Part shown: piece by piece, positions 20,947 to 33,382 of the stretch | Numbering within the stretch: position 1 is the first letter of the stretch | Layout: each line of letters begins with the position of its first letter | From: Opeltia flavorubescens | Lineage: Eukaryota; Ascomycota; Lecanoromycetes; Teloschistales; Teloschistaceae | Direction of reading: 5' to 3' | DNA: 64,000 nt | NCBI GenBank assembly: GCA_000442125.1 | Contig: KE546967.1 | Coordinates: forward strand, 434,001 to 498,000 | Program-made: the position numbers and the translations under genes | Notes under the pieces: model-generated | The model's database searches: none | What the model saw: only the letters and a program-made list of their open reading frames with translations | What the model was told of the DNA's origin: nothing

Positions 20947-23095
20947 AGAATAGCAGTGCTACATAGCTGCGGTCCCTCGAGTACATTCAGACAGTAGATC
21001 TTATGCATGATGAATATATCAGGCTATTGGGGAGGGATGATTGGAGTAAATCAAAGGTAAATGGTGAAGTGGGTAGCATCTCTAAAGGCGCGCACATTGA
21101 TATTGGAGGACGGTTGCATATCATATTCGTTCTTGCTCTTGAATGTTCATTTTGGGTGGGGAATAGTGGTTCACAATACTGGCCTTGGGAGTCGCTAACA
21201 TTGATATCAACACCCATTCTCATTGTTATAAGTCGTTTTGACACCCTCCTGCTGCGCTGTAACGTAGAACTAATTTGACGCCCGGGTTGATGTGGAGAGG
21301 TGACTTGCGTCTTCCATGTATTTGGTGCCTCAGGCAAAAACAAAATTCCATGTAAGGAATGGACAAAGCTGCGGTGCCGAGATTTTACCTAAGTAAGCGC
21401 CTTATCCCGTTCTCAAATGACGGACTTGACACCGAAGTTGGACTACGTGATTACAGTTTCAGAGGTGCCAACTTGGTTGCCTCCTAGCAGTCCTTCTCAT
21501 GTGAGACAAGACCCCGCATCAAGGAAGAAACGAAAGCTTTGTTCCTGCATCACGCCAGACACCCTCTTCTGACGAAGATGCGAAATGAAGAAGGAGTAAG
21601 GCAGACAAGTGGTGGAGTGCTGGATGCACGGCGAAAGGTGTATCAAACGAACCGACCAGTCGGAACAGCGCAAGAAAGCGGGTGCTCGGAGGCTGCTACG
21701 CTTCGACGGAAGGAGCGCGTGGCGCTATGCGGGCGTTGATTGATGGCGCTGATGGATTTATTGGATGTGTTTATCGAATGACAGGGATCTTTTTTCCTCT
21801 CGGTAAAGAAAATGGTTGGTAGGTTCAATAAAGTGCTAGGAGCTTTGATGTGGGGAAATCTGTGTACGACTGCGGGATGATCAAAGTGGGCGTAATGTAA
21901 GTGAGATTTCTTGAGCATCAAGTTCGGTCGAGTCAGGCGAACATTTAATACACACTTCAAATTTCGAAGGACTCTAGACCTGGGGAAGGTATCTGCTGTC
22001 TCATTACCCCCATCCAACGGACGGCTCTCGAACAGTCAGCGCTCTTAAAGTGGGTCAATTTAAGGCTGCCACTGCCAACGCACGTTTAACCTAGAATTTT
22101 CCCCATTCCCCGACAGAGTTTCCCTCTTAAACTCTATTGGGCGTCTAGGCGAGAGACTAAAATGGTAGCCGAAATGAACAATAGCTGCTTTCGGAGGTCG
22201 TGGCAGGTCCAGACGAAAGGGTCTGCTCCCGTTCTGGATTATGGAATCTTTCCATTTCGAGCTCCTCCTCTTCACACCTGATCCAGCTTCAGTAATCAGC
22301 GTCAACACCATCATCATCACGTTCATCCAAGGGTATCGCATTATCAGCCGTACACACGCCGCCTGTCGGCGATTTCTTTCCCACTGTTCCTGCACAAGCG
22401 GAGGAAATCTTCTAGCCATGCCAACCCGGACCTCGCGCTTCCATACGAAGAGTCTTGCGTGGCCTTCCCGGATGTCTTAGACGAACTCGCTAGGCTCTAG
22501 CATGCAGCGTGCGGCTAGCAGCTGCATGATCCCGTGGCACCTGTTCGATAGCTCGATGCAGATAATCCCACCCTCCACCAAAAACTCCACCAAATCCAAC
22601 CAACTCCACTAACGCCTTTTGCTCGATCAAAGCGGACGCGCCCCAGAGCCATAGCTGCCGCCAAGGTGCCTTGGGCTTTTGGCTGAGCTTGGTCCAACGC
22701 CATGACTGGGCAGTTGGCGTCAGCTCGACTACTCGCCCTATGCAGACACCGCGATCGAGCCTAAAATACTTTCATCCTCCATACTAATACTCGGCGCTGC
22801 GCCCACCTTGTTGAACATGTCAGACTTCACGTTCAATCAACGGTTGTGCAGTGGTCAAAGATCTACGTCTTTGTGTCACTGTCCTTCCTTCCTAACTATA
22901 GTCACTCCCTTGTTGAATATCTCCGAGGTGACACCGTTGACATCAAACGACCCTTGTTCGACACCATCCGGTCCTTCTAAGTAATCGTGGGCAGAGTCAT
23001 ATTGGAAGGCTTGAGAAACTTCCTGACAAGCACTGGTCCAATTTCCGCAAGAGATTGGTGAATGCTTCGGCCATGTTCAGTTCAGTATCAGGGAT
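20947..23095. other. Long intergenic region without recognised gene
   Basis: About 2150 bp. I read both strands and found only short frames without family resemblance or consistent codon use. The part from 22,500 to 23,095 probably holds the promoter and 5' untranslated region of the downstream secreted-protein gene. A non-coding RNA cannot be excluded. Confidence 0.4.
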
Positions 23096-24508
23096 ATGAA
23101 CACAATGGCAGTGTCATGGGATACATCAACTTGCAACAACGGAGGAGAGCCTCACCATGCTACCACACGCAAATCGACTACGGATTTGATGGTGAAGCAA
23201 ACACACTCATCTTATTTCCCAACGACCTCGAGACACACAAGACCCCGACCAGGCCGTCGACGGTTTCTTCTCAGAACCCTGACTACTCTCCAAGTTCTGC
23301 TGTGTGCTATAGTGGTACTCTCGACACTTTGTGAGCCTGCAGGTGCAACCAGACCTTACAACGGACGTCGAAAGCCAAGATATGGAAGAGTGCCCTCGTC
23401 ATCTCCCAGGTTTGAATATATCGAGCCTGAGCTCGAGCTCTTCCAACCTGGAGACATCGTGTACGACCGAAGATACCCTGTGGTTCCTGTAGACAACAGC
23501 ATCTACAAACGTCAGGATCCCGTCGACACCAGCAGCTCGTCTAAAGGAAACGGTGGTGCTAAGACGACCGGCCAAAGGGAGCTTAAATTCTCTTCGACGG
23601 CTACTGCAAGTCCTGCTGCAACGACGACTACTTCCCTTTCTGACTCAAAGTCTACATCTGCTACTTCAACGGAGCCAACAGGACTCGTGACAGCACCTGG
23701 TACCGGCAGCTCCGCCTTACCACACCCTTTTGATTCTGGTCTTGGCAACAACTACACTCAACCCAACTGTCCGATCTTCATCAACAATTTCCTTCGTAAT
23801 GACACCTTTATTTCTTGCCATCCTTTCTCACTACTTCTGCAGGTAAGAAAATACTCAATCAAGTCTCAGTCGTGGTCTTCCTTTTTAACAATTGGCTCTT
23901 AGAATTCTATGTCCTTCTTCTCAGCCACCAAATCTATGGAAGCCATCACTCGTACCTTGGACGCTACCTGCAAGGTCGTCGAACCTACCTGCAAGACGCT
24001 CCTCTCCTCCTTCGCCTCTCAGCTTCGCCAAGACGCCAATTGCGGTGACGACTACCGCCGCCAACAACCTCTTGTTGTCTCCGCATACAATGGTCTTATC
24101 TCTTACGAACCACTCTACACGGCTGGTTGCGAAAAGGATGAAAGGGGCAATTACTGCTTTGCCAATGCCATCACCAATGCGACTTCTCCAACGGATAGCT
24201 ACCCGTATTATCTCCCACTAGGCATATCCCTCCCTGGTGGAAGCCAACCTACCTGCTCGTTATGCCTAAGGAACACGATGAGTGTTTTCAATCAAGCGGC
24301 CAACAGCAAATCCCAGCAGCCGTTAGCAGGGAATTACCTATCCGCAGCGCAGATGATCAACGTCGGCTGCGGACCGGGGTTTGCGAACCTTTCCATGGCT
24401 AGCAAAAGCGCAGGACAATCTTCGCTCGCGGCAACGACGCCCCGGCGACCTTCAAGGATGGTACTACTTGGCGTTTTCATTTTCACATTCTTGGTCTGGA
24501 GGTCATGA
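23096..24508 (+). CDS. DUF7729-like secreted or GPI-anchored fungal protein
   Basis: Spliced model: exons 23096-23842 and 23903-24508 (60-bp intron with GTAAGA donor), 450 residues. A basic stretch followed by a hydrophobic segment (LLRTLTTLQVLLCAIVVLSTLCEPAGA, near residues 58-84) looks like a signal peptide or anchor, so the true start may be an internal ATG nearer to it. The middle is Ser/Thr-rich (mucin-like). The C-terminal half has conserved cysteines (NCPIFINNFL, CKVVEPTCKTLL, NCGDDYRRQQPLV, YTAGCEKDERGNYCFANAI, CSLCLRNTMSVF, GCGPGF) typical of DUF7729-type fungal cell-surface proteins. It ends with a hydrophobic tail (MVLLGVFIFTFLVWRS), consistent with GPI attachment. Function unknown. 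Family name is from memory and moderately sure. Confidence 0.75.
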
Positions 24509-25913
24509 TACCCTTCTGCATTTTTTCTACTGTTCTCTCCATTTATGATCATTTCCAATTTGTAATTACGGCCGACTGGTTGGGTTCTCTCTCTTTTGCT
24601 GCATAGAGGTAGCGGGAAGGGGGGAACTGGACTGGCGTATATACCCGGGAAAAAAAGGGAGAGGGATATGAGATGGTATATATATTGGCGCCCTCGGCTG
24701 GAATACCCTTCTTTGATTTATTTGATAATGGGAAATTGGCTTTCTGGGAAGTTGTAGATAGACTCATACCTGTTGCATAGGTCAATTGAAATGTAGCATA
24801 AGACTATGGCAATTTCTTCCTCCCGGGGACATGTAATTTTTCAAGCGCTGGTACTCATGTATCTTGATTCACTCCAAACACCAACAAATTTCTCATATTT
24901 CCACCAACGTTTACTTTTACCCTCCATCCACCCCTGCCCACCCTTTTAGATCGTAATCGTCAAAGCATCCACCCAACAACAATTCATGTCCTTCACATCA
25001 CCTATCCATTCTAGACCATACGAAACGGCAAACCACCTAACCCCTTTATTCCATCCACGACTGCTCATGGCATCAAAAAAACTTGGCGCATTTCTCCTGC
25101 CTCTTCCATCTAGGCGGCTCTCAAGACAACTGCGTCGAGCACCTTGATAACTTCACCTGTGATACAAGGGGAAACATATTATCGACCACTACCCTACGTG
25201 GTAAATAGTCAAATATATCATTCGTTCACAGCATATGCGTAGAGAGACTTTCGGATTGTTTTAGAACGAGAGTATGCTATTTGCAACCCCTTATTTGAAG
25301 TGCTACAGCAAGTTGGTAAGAAAGCAATAATATTAATAATCAGCGAATGGACCCTAGTGATAATGTATCCTTCTATTCTTCCTTTCTTTCTTCCCCTTCC
25401 CTTTGTAATTCTTACTACTTAGGGATGAGGTAGTGTTGTGATGAGCTCATGGTTTTGTACTTAATAAACTGCCCAGACTCATATCGGTGAAGGAATCCGT
25501 ATCTATCTTGGAAATGGTCAATAATGATGGGGGAAAGACGGAAAGTGAGAGGGATCGTGTGAAAAGGCCGGAATAAGGCAAACCTTTACCTCGGTGTCAG
25601 TCCCCCCTATTTTCTCTACCACGTACACATAACGAAGGGTCTCAATCTCATTAACTCCATTAATCTATAGAGAAGGGGATAGATAAACATACTAAAGCCT
25701 CCCTGTGCCAATCAACTTTTCCTTTACAATAATGTTTTGCCATTAGCGAACCACGCAGAGCAGAATATCAGAAAAGCCGCCAACTCCCCGGGATTCTGCC
25801 GCCGGTCTGAGAAAAACGTAAAGGTGGTATCAAAAGCTGGCAGTTTCCATGCAGTGTTCAAGCGCATAAGGCCCCTTTGCTCCCACGTATCATCAATCAT
25901 CATCGTTTCCATT
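24509..25913. other. Convergent intergenic region without recognised gene
   Basis: About 1400 bp between the stops of two convergent genes. No coding frame with family resemblance. Runs of C/T and A occur but no repeat structure was found. Confidence 0.4.
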
Positions 25914-28064
25914 CTATTCGTCATTAGTGCCAACGACTTTCGTGACGGCGGCGTCGCCGTCGCAATCATTAGCCAGCTTCAGCTCTGCAACCTCCAGCCT
26001 TGCCTTCGTATCCTTCAAAGTCTCCTCGAGCGATTTAATGTAATCGATCGCCGTTTCGACTGTGACCGCTTTGCTGTTATTCTGCTGAGCTTGCGTCCCC
26101 GTCATCATAACATTTGCTCCCGGAGAATTCATCTTGCCACTAGATATCGCATCTTTCGGTATCGGGCCCATGGGTGTAGACGGGAGGAGACCTGCCAATT
26201 CATGCAAGGCGTTATTGATACGAGTTCGCCTTCCCTGCTCTGCCAGCTTGTGGGAGGTTCGTTTTGAGGTTAGATTTGTGGAAAGATTCTCAGGATAGGA
26301 TACGCCAGGCAGGTGCGTTCCATCGAGTATATTCTGATAGTTGGATTTGGAAGCGAGGAGAAGAGCGGACTTCTCAGCGCTGAAAGCAACTGAAAGATGA
26401 TTATATTAGCAAAACGCTGTTTATAAAACGAGATCAGAAACTAGTTACTGACCTCCTTCAGGAAGCAAAGGCTTGATATTTGGCGATATCCTTGGGTGCA
26501 GAGCAGGACTTGAGCCACTGTTTGCCCTTTTGCTAACTTGACGGCCGCCTGCTCGAGAGTCTCCACGTTTGGCATTAGGCGATGCCATTGGGTTGGTATT
26601 TGGGCTTGGGAAAGCAGAGCCAGTCGCTGTCACGGGAGCGCTAGTAGGTGCGGTCGGTGTCATCTTTGGGGTCTTGCGAGCAGACATAGTTGGCGTTGTA
26701 TCATCTTCAGTTGCATCGGAGGTTCGTAATGGTGTCAAGGCTGGCCGTTTGCTTGAGGACTTTTCGGAATCTGGCAGAACGATATCCTCCATTGTCTGTT
26801 CCAGCTGAGACTCTAACCGGGATGACTGCTCCTTCAAAGCAGAGCTGGCAGATTTACTGGCTCCTTTACGAATCCTCATCAATGATGCTGGGGTGACAGG
26901 TTTACTGTCTTTGGGCGGCATGGGCGCTGACTGTGATCCAGGTTTTGCTACGATTTGGGGGGATTTGCTTGCAGAAGCAGACTTTGGTGTTGCCGGAGGA
27001 GGCATCAGAATTTCTGACAAGGACTCCGGAGAAACCGACTCAGCTTCCGAACTTTCCTGGCTTATGGCCATGGGTAACTTTTGCACGGGACGCTGTGGTA
27101 CGTTCGTTGAACGCTTGGCATTCCCAGCATCCTCGATGATTTCCGAGACTCTGTTTGATGGGATGCTCGTACTTGACAGTTGCTTTTTTCTTGTCTGGGG
27201 CTTCATCGAAGGTGACTGTCGGACCGTTCGAGAAAGGTTGCGCTGTGCGGTGGTTGAGGCCTTTCTTCGGGACCTCCGCGCACCATTTAGGTTGGGATTT
27301 TGGAGACTTGGATCGATATTCATGTCGGTGGGGGAAGTGGTATCAGATGTATCCGAGCCCCGGACAGCACTGTATACAGATCTTTGAGAAGCATGGTTTT
27401 GAGCCTCCAATGCCGGTGAAGTCAGTGGACTAAAGTACTCGCCTGGAACTGCGTAATCTTGGTAGTGGAATTGAACATCGTGAGGAGTAACGGCTGGAGA
27501 CACCAGAGGAGTGAAAGTAGTCTAGCCATCTGGTAAGCTTCGCCGGAGCACAATGTAATAAAGACGCACCTGTCCCTTTGTTTGGTACCTATAATGTTCA
27601 TGCATCGCTCTTGTATGGTTATGGTTAGCCACCTGTTGATATTGCGCCTGGCCACCGTGCATCTCGATGCTGTTGGGTGTTTGAGGAATGATATTATGAG
27701 GCATGTATGGCTGACCATAGGTAGGAGGTTGCTGAGTCTGTTGCTGTTGTTGCTGCCGTTCAAAGGTTTGTGAAGGCATATGTGAATCTGCGTAAAGGTT
27801 GGAGGAGCCATTGAAGTCGCCCATTACTGCAGGGTCAGTGAAGTGAGACATGTCGCCGTGGTGGAAGTCCATAACCCCAACATCATTGTGGGTATTATGT
27901 AGATCCAATTGCGGCCCGCCAATGCCGTCTTGATTCTCTTCCTGATTATGAGCGCTGGCATCGAAATGTTGGAAGTTAAGTTGCAAATCACCGAAGTCGA
28001 GGAAATTAGAGAAATCATCCTCAGGTGCGGAGACCATGGGAGACCAAGTGGAGGAAGATTGCAT
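25914..28064 (-). CDS. nuc-1: bHLH transcription factor, NUC-1/Pho4/PalcA type
   Basis: Spliced model: exons 27570-28064, 26453-27521 and 25914-26389, introns 48 and 63 bp, 679 residues. The basic region TSKRTSHKLAEQGRRTRINN carries the class B pattern His568, Glu572, Arg576 that reads CACGTG, followed by a long loop helix-loop-helix and a leucine-containing helix (AIDYIKSLEETLKDTKARLE). Upstream, TKGQTTFTPLVSPAVTP resembles the segment bound by the PREG/Pho80 cyclin in NUC-1. The N-terminal part is rich in Gln, His and Asn and the middle in Ser/Pro, as expected for activation and regulatory regions. Members switch on phosphatases and phosphate transporters when phosphate is scarce; activity is controlled by a cyclin-CDK. 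Symbol by resemblance to Neurospora. Confidence 0.88.
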
Positions 28065-28917
28065 TGGAGCGGTACAATTCTTCTTCAGATAAAAATATCC
28101 ATTTGCGATGTAGAGAATGGGCGCGACTCGAGCAAGAGCCGTTGAGCAGGATCAAAGTCAGTGAGGTGGTCGAGCAATATTGATGGCGCACGTTTGTGGG
28201 TGCCGCATGTGGCAGCGGCGACTCGTGGAATTGTACCGTATTGAGATGAAGGTGTAGGATGGCAGCGGGAATGATTTGAGAAATAGAAACGTGGTACGGA
28301 GTGGTGCTAAAGGTAAAGCTCGATGGTAGGGAAGCGCGTGGTTGAGGTGTGCAAAGACCCCCTCAATGCGGGATGGAGGGTGAATAGTTGAGTATGAGCT
28401 CGGATCAAAGCCCGCCCATTATTATTGCCGACAAGGTCTTCTTAGGATCTCAGGACTCAATTCAGCAAGCAGCTTCCTTTTCAAGCANGGATAGGCCAAG
28501 GATTAAGTGTACTGCTTTCTTCTTCGCCCACGGTAGCTACCGTGGAGATGTACATTAGCTCTAAGAGGGTAGTGTGGAGGGACCCAATCATTTGACCAAT
28601 TCCCATGACAATTTGGACCCTGAATCTAGGATGGATTTAAAGCACACGCCTCGGTAAAGTATTTCGATTGTCTCTACTTGGCAGCATTCAAGTGAATCAT
28701 GAAATGCACTCTATCAAGTAATGAACATTGGATACAAGTTTGATCTGAGCTGCTTTTGGGAATTGCCGACTACTTACAACGCCCTCGCTTGAGAATACTA
28801 AAGTGTACATGCAAGAACTATTCTCGAGTCTCTCATGTTACCTATGTCCTCCATGCCAGACTCGATGCGTCAAATAGAATTAGTGAAGCGAAGAAGGCGC
28901 ACCAAATACACCCACGT
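28065..28917. promoter_or_regulatory. Intergenic region: NUC-1-like promoter and Hsp90 3' region
   Basis: About 850 bp. No gene seen. One ambiguous base N at 28488. I found no CACGTG in it, so there is no visible sign of strong autoregulation by the encoded factor. Confidence 0.4.
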
Positions 28918-31141
28918 CTAGTCTACCTCTTCCATCGCACTCTCGCCCGTCGCTTCAGCAGGAGCTGCAGACTCCTCTTCGGCCTTCTCCTCGCTCGTCT
29001 CCGCTTCCTCGTCGACGTTGAGTCCGAGTGATACGAGTTTGTGAATACGCTCAGCGAAGCCTGCTGGCTCCTCGATGGTGAACCCAGAAACGAGGAGAGA
29101 CGTCTCGAAGAGCAATTGAGTGATGGATTTGACAGTCCGGTCGCTCTCGCCATCAGACTCGACCTTCTTCTTGAGTTCTTTGATGATCGGCGAGCGAGGA
29201 GATATTTCGAACGTCTTCTTCGACGACATGTACGAACTCATTGAGGTGTCTCGGAGAGCTTGAGCTTTCATGATACGCTCCATGTTGGCCGACCAGCCGA
29301 ATTGGCCAGTACGGATGGCGCAAGGAGCACCGACGAGCTTGTGGCTAACGATGACCTTCTCCACCTTGTCGCCAAGCACGTTTTTCAATGCCTTGGCAAG
29401 CGCCTCATATTCCTTTTCCTCTTCCTCACGCTTCTTCTTCTCTTCGTCAGTCTCCTCAAGTTCGAAGTCCTTGGTGATGTCGACGAGTTTCTTGCTGTCA
29501 AATTCTTTGAGCTGAGTCATGGCATACTCATCAATAGGGTCGGTCAAGAAGAGGACTTCGAATCCCTTCTCCTTGAGAGAGTCAAGGAATGGCGACTTCT
29601 GAACAGCCTTGAGCGACTCGCCTGTAATGTAGTACATGTTCTTCTGGTGTTCAGACATGCGCGTAACGTAGTCCGTAAGAGAAGTTTGTTCGTCACCGGA
29701 CTTGGTTGAGTTGAAGCGAAGAAGCTTAGCGAGAGAGGCGCGATTCTGGGAATCTTCGTGGATACCGAGCTTGATGTTCTTGCTGAAAGCGGTGTAGAAT
29801 TTGTCGAACTGCTCACGATCCTCGGCTATCTCATTGAAGAGCTCGAGGGTCTTCTTAACGATGTTCTTCTTGATGACCTTCATGATCTTGTTCTGCTGCA
29901 AAGTCTCACGAGAAAGGTTGAGCGGCAGATCCTCAGAATCGACGACACCTTTGACGAAGCTCAGCCATTCGGGGATCAAATCGGTGGCATCATCGGTGAT
30001 GAAAACCCGACGAACATAAAGCTTGATGTTGTTCTTTGTCTTCTTCGTCTCGAAAAGATCGAAAGGAGCACGCTTCGGGACGAATAAGACGGCTCGGAAT
30101 TCAAGCTGCCCCTCGACGGAGAAGTGCTTGACAGCGAGGTGATCTTCCCAGTCATTGGACAAAGACTTGTAGAAGGAGCCATACTCCTCTGCTGAGATGT
30201 CCTGAGGGTTTCGAGTCCAAATAGGCTTGGTCTTGTTCAACTCCTCTTCTTCGATCTTGCTCTCCTTGACTTTCTTAGTTTTCTTCTCCTTCTTCTTGTC
30301 TTCTTCATCGTCATCTACTTCCTCAATCTTGGCTTTCTTCTCACCATCTTCCTCTTCTTCCTTAGCCTCTTCGGCGTCCTCATCAGGAACATCCTTCTCT
30401 GTCTCCTTCAGCACATGAAGGTAGATAGGGTAGGAGATGAACTCTGAGTGCTTCTTGACGACTTCCTTGATCTTGCTCTCGTTTAGATAATCGGTCTGTT
30501 CATCCTTAAGATGTAGAATAATCTTGGTGCCACGACCGAGCTGCTCGCCCTCCTCGTCTTGAGTGAGGGTGAACGTTCCACCAGCGCTGGACTCCCAGAT
30601 GTATTGCTCATCATCGTTGTTCTTCGAAACCACAGTGACCTTATCAGCAACGAGGTATGCGGAATAAAAACCAACACCGAACTGGCCAATCATAGAGATA
30701 TCAGCACCGGCGCTGAGAGCTTCCATGAATTGTTTAGTGCCAGAGCGAGCAATTGTACCGAGGTTATTGACCAAATCCTGGGTGATTGTCAGTCTTCTCT
30801 CGCAACTTGTACATCAGACAAAACTTACAGCTTTGGTCATACCAATACCAGTATCGCGGATGGTGAGTGTCTTATTTGCCTTGTCAGGAACAATATCGAT
30901 GCGAAGATCTTTGCCAGAATCCAGCTTGCTGGGGTCTGAGAGAGCTTCATATCGAATCTTGTCCAAGGCATCAGAACAGTTGGAAATGAGTTCTCGAAGG
31001 AAAATTTCCTTGTTCGAGTAGACGGTGTTGATGATGAGGGAAAGCAGTTGACTAATCTCGGCTGGGGATTGCAAAGTCAGCGTTGTTCTCGCGCAAAGAG
31101 AAGAAAGGCAAACCTTGAAATGTGAATTGTTCGGTAGCCAT
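28918..31141 (-). CDS. hsp90: Cytosolic heat shock protein Hsp90
   Basis: Spliced model: exons 31114-31141, 30829-31061 and 28918-30777 (introns 52 and 51 bp), 706 residues. It starts [18 protein letters not shown]. The GHKL ATPase domain shows [13 protein letters not shown], the [16 protein letters not shown] nucleotide site and [16 protein letters not shown] charged linker of Glu/Lys/Asp follows, then the middle domain with the catalytic arginine loop ([16 protein letters not shown]) and the C-terminal dimerisation domain. It ends MEEVD, the docking signal for TPR cochaperones, so it is the cytosolic form. It folds kinases, receptors and transcription factors. A heat shock element lies upstream. 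The very short first exon of 28 nt is typical in ascomycetes. Confidence 0.98.
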
Positions 31142-33382
31142 GATGGAGGTGTTTGATGTTACTGCGGATTTGAAAAGTGGGAGCTTGTGCGGTGTGATGT
31201 GGAAAGAAGGAGGAAAATTTGTGGTGAGGTGCCTAGGCTGTAAATACTTAATTTATTTGAGCTCCAGGCTATCGCGCTTCTGGCGCCAAGACGAAAATCC
31301 TGGAAACCCGTAGAATCTTCCAAACTTGCAGCGAATGTATGGAGTATCACCGCTGTCTTCAGCCTACATTTCGTGTATACTATCTTAATCAATTTGCCTA
31401 TCAGCATTTTCACTATTATTTATTCAGGAGCTCTTCGGAACCGAAGGAGCTTCTCTAATAATATTTTCCAATGGTCCTTCGCTTCGGAATTACTCCCGCA
31501 AATTGTATAGCTAGCTATCATATCACTTCGTGATTTCAATCATTTCAGACTAGACCGTGATTGGGTGTGGATTCTATTCCATACTATTCGGTCAACTAAT
31601 CAGACTCACTGACCATGTATCCTTATTTCCATCATCGGTATCATTCATCCAATACCTTGTTTGATACGTTGCAGCCAAAGTTAATCTCTCAAGCTTGTAC
31701 CTCCACTATTCCATCCCTGGCCATGGCACTAAAACCAGGGGTGAAGTCGTAGTGCTTTGGGTGTACCAAACTTTTGAGTGCCATTTCTCGCCAAGGATGG
31801 GATAACATACTTTTAAAACTCTGCGTTCTCCGCTGTAGATCTGCAGGACCTCATAAGCCAGTATGTGCATAAACGAAATCAGGATAGCGAACGACGGCCA
31901 CGAAACAATCAGCAGGCTCATTCTTGTCCTGGCGTTGTACGTGGAAAATCATCAAATAGGTCGCATCTTTGATCCTTCTTAGGAAGCATGAACTCCAAAG
32001 CTATCAATGGCAAAAGGCCACACCGAAGACAGCCTGTATAACGTTCCTGAGCTCGCTCTAGTGATTAATAGCTAAAAAGTCGAAATGAACGACTCTGCAC
32101 TTAGTTGTAGACAACAGTCAAATTTTATTGTCGTTCGCTAACTCTACATCCCATAGTGTCTTCACATACCTAGTACAACTGCCGTGGCCTTGAAGATAGC
32201 TATTTACCCTCAATTCGCAGGTCATATCTGTGGATGAATATCTTTTTAGAACTTACTCGTGCTATACTGCTAGTGGGAGATATGGACCCTGTCTATCACC
32301 GGTCTTCAAATAGCACAAGATCGAGAATCGAAATATTTTGAGCAGGTCTGTTGCAGATCAAGTAGAGCTCACTGTCGCGGAACATCACCAATCCAACTGA
32401 TATCACCGAAAGGCTTACCTATCTGCTGAATCCATTGAAAACGCAAGTCAAGTTCCATTGATCTTGATTAGGGTTTCTTTCACGATAATCAAGCTGAAAG
32501 ACTAGCCCTGTAAGCTTCTTTCGCCAGAGCCAATCACCACCATCAAAGCGGCTTGGAGAGCATCCATTGCAGGAGAGCGCCACAGAGGGAGTTACTTGAG
32601 GTGCTGCTCATTGCCGTAAGTATTCATGTGAAGCACCCTGGAAGCAATTGACATGTGCTCTTCCATACCTACACAGCCACGCCAACCCGGCCAATCCGGC
32701 ACTTGCATTGAGACCTCCTTGAGCCCATAGGGTCGATGATGGCTTCGTGGAGTGTCAAGCCAGGCAGGTCTCGAGATCACCTCGAACAGGAGGGGTGTCA
32801 GCCAGAGGGTGGTGATTGGCAGATGGAACAATGCGGGTCAGAGTAGATCGACGGAGCCGGTCGACGGTGTAGACTATCAGCCACTCGCCTCCTTCCCTTC
32901 TCAATCGCATCAACGGATGATCGCCCGACAGTCTTTTCGGAGTAAGAATAGAACGATCGTCAGTCCCCGAAGATTGTGCACATGAACGACTGCAGCTCGC
33001 TTCCAGGCACTCGAGTCAATTGCTCATCAACAAGCGGCCGGGCCTGCTTCATAAACTAGGAGCTTGGGACCGACTCCCCACACGCCGTACGGCAACCCAC
33101 CTGCACACACAGACCACCTTTCGCTTCCGTCACAGCTCTGCATAAGGTGATACGATCGCCAGTATACTTTGCCCCGACACTTGAAACTTCCTCTGGACTT
33201 GCATGGTTGGCTGGCCTTCCCTCCGAGTACCACATGCACATAGATGACATGATTCTAATATTAATTCCCCTCTTCCTATCGATATATCGTTGTCCTCCGA
33301 GCTTCTCATTTTGATATCCTCTCCAGTTAGTCCCTTTGCTTTCCATGTCCATCGTGGGAGCGATCTCGCTCGTTCCGCTTGA
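31142..33382. other. Long divergent intergenic region
   Basis: About 2240 bp between Hsp90 (leftward) and the coiled-coil gene (rightward). It includes the Hsp90 promoter on the left. I found no coding frame with family resemblance in the remaining 1.9 kb. It could hold a long 5' untranslated region or a non-coding transcript. Confidence 0.4.
31303..31321 (-). promoter_or_regulatory. Gapped heat shock element upstream of Hsp90
   Basis: GAA at 31303-31305, a one-unit gap, GAA at 31313-31315 and TTC at 31318-31320 keep the 5-bp periodicity of nGAAn units, with the last two units inverted. It sits about 160-180 bp upstream of the Hsp90 start codon. A second cluster of GAA/TTC triplets at 31434-31489 is partly out of phase and is weaker. 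Confidence 0.6.

Noticed and set aside
21643-22419. Minus-strand frames of 119-124 codons in the 2.1-kb intergenic region
   Set aside because: Composition is random-looking and no motif, signal peptide or splice-extended product could be built.
31434-31489. Second heat shock element cluster upstream of Hsp90
   Set aside because: GAA and TTC triplets are present, but the inverted pairs are one base out of the 5-bp phase, so I did not annotate it as an element.
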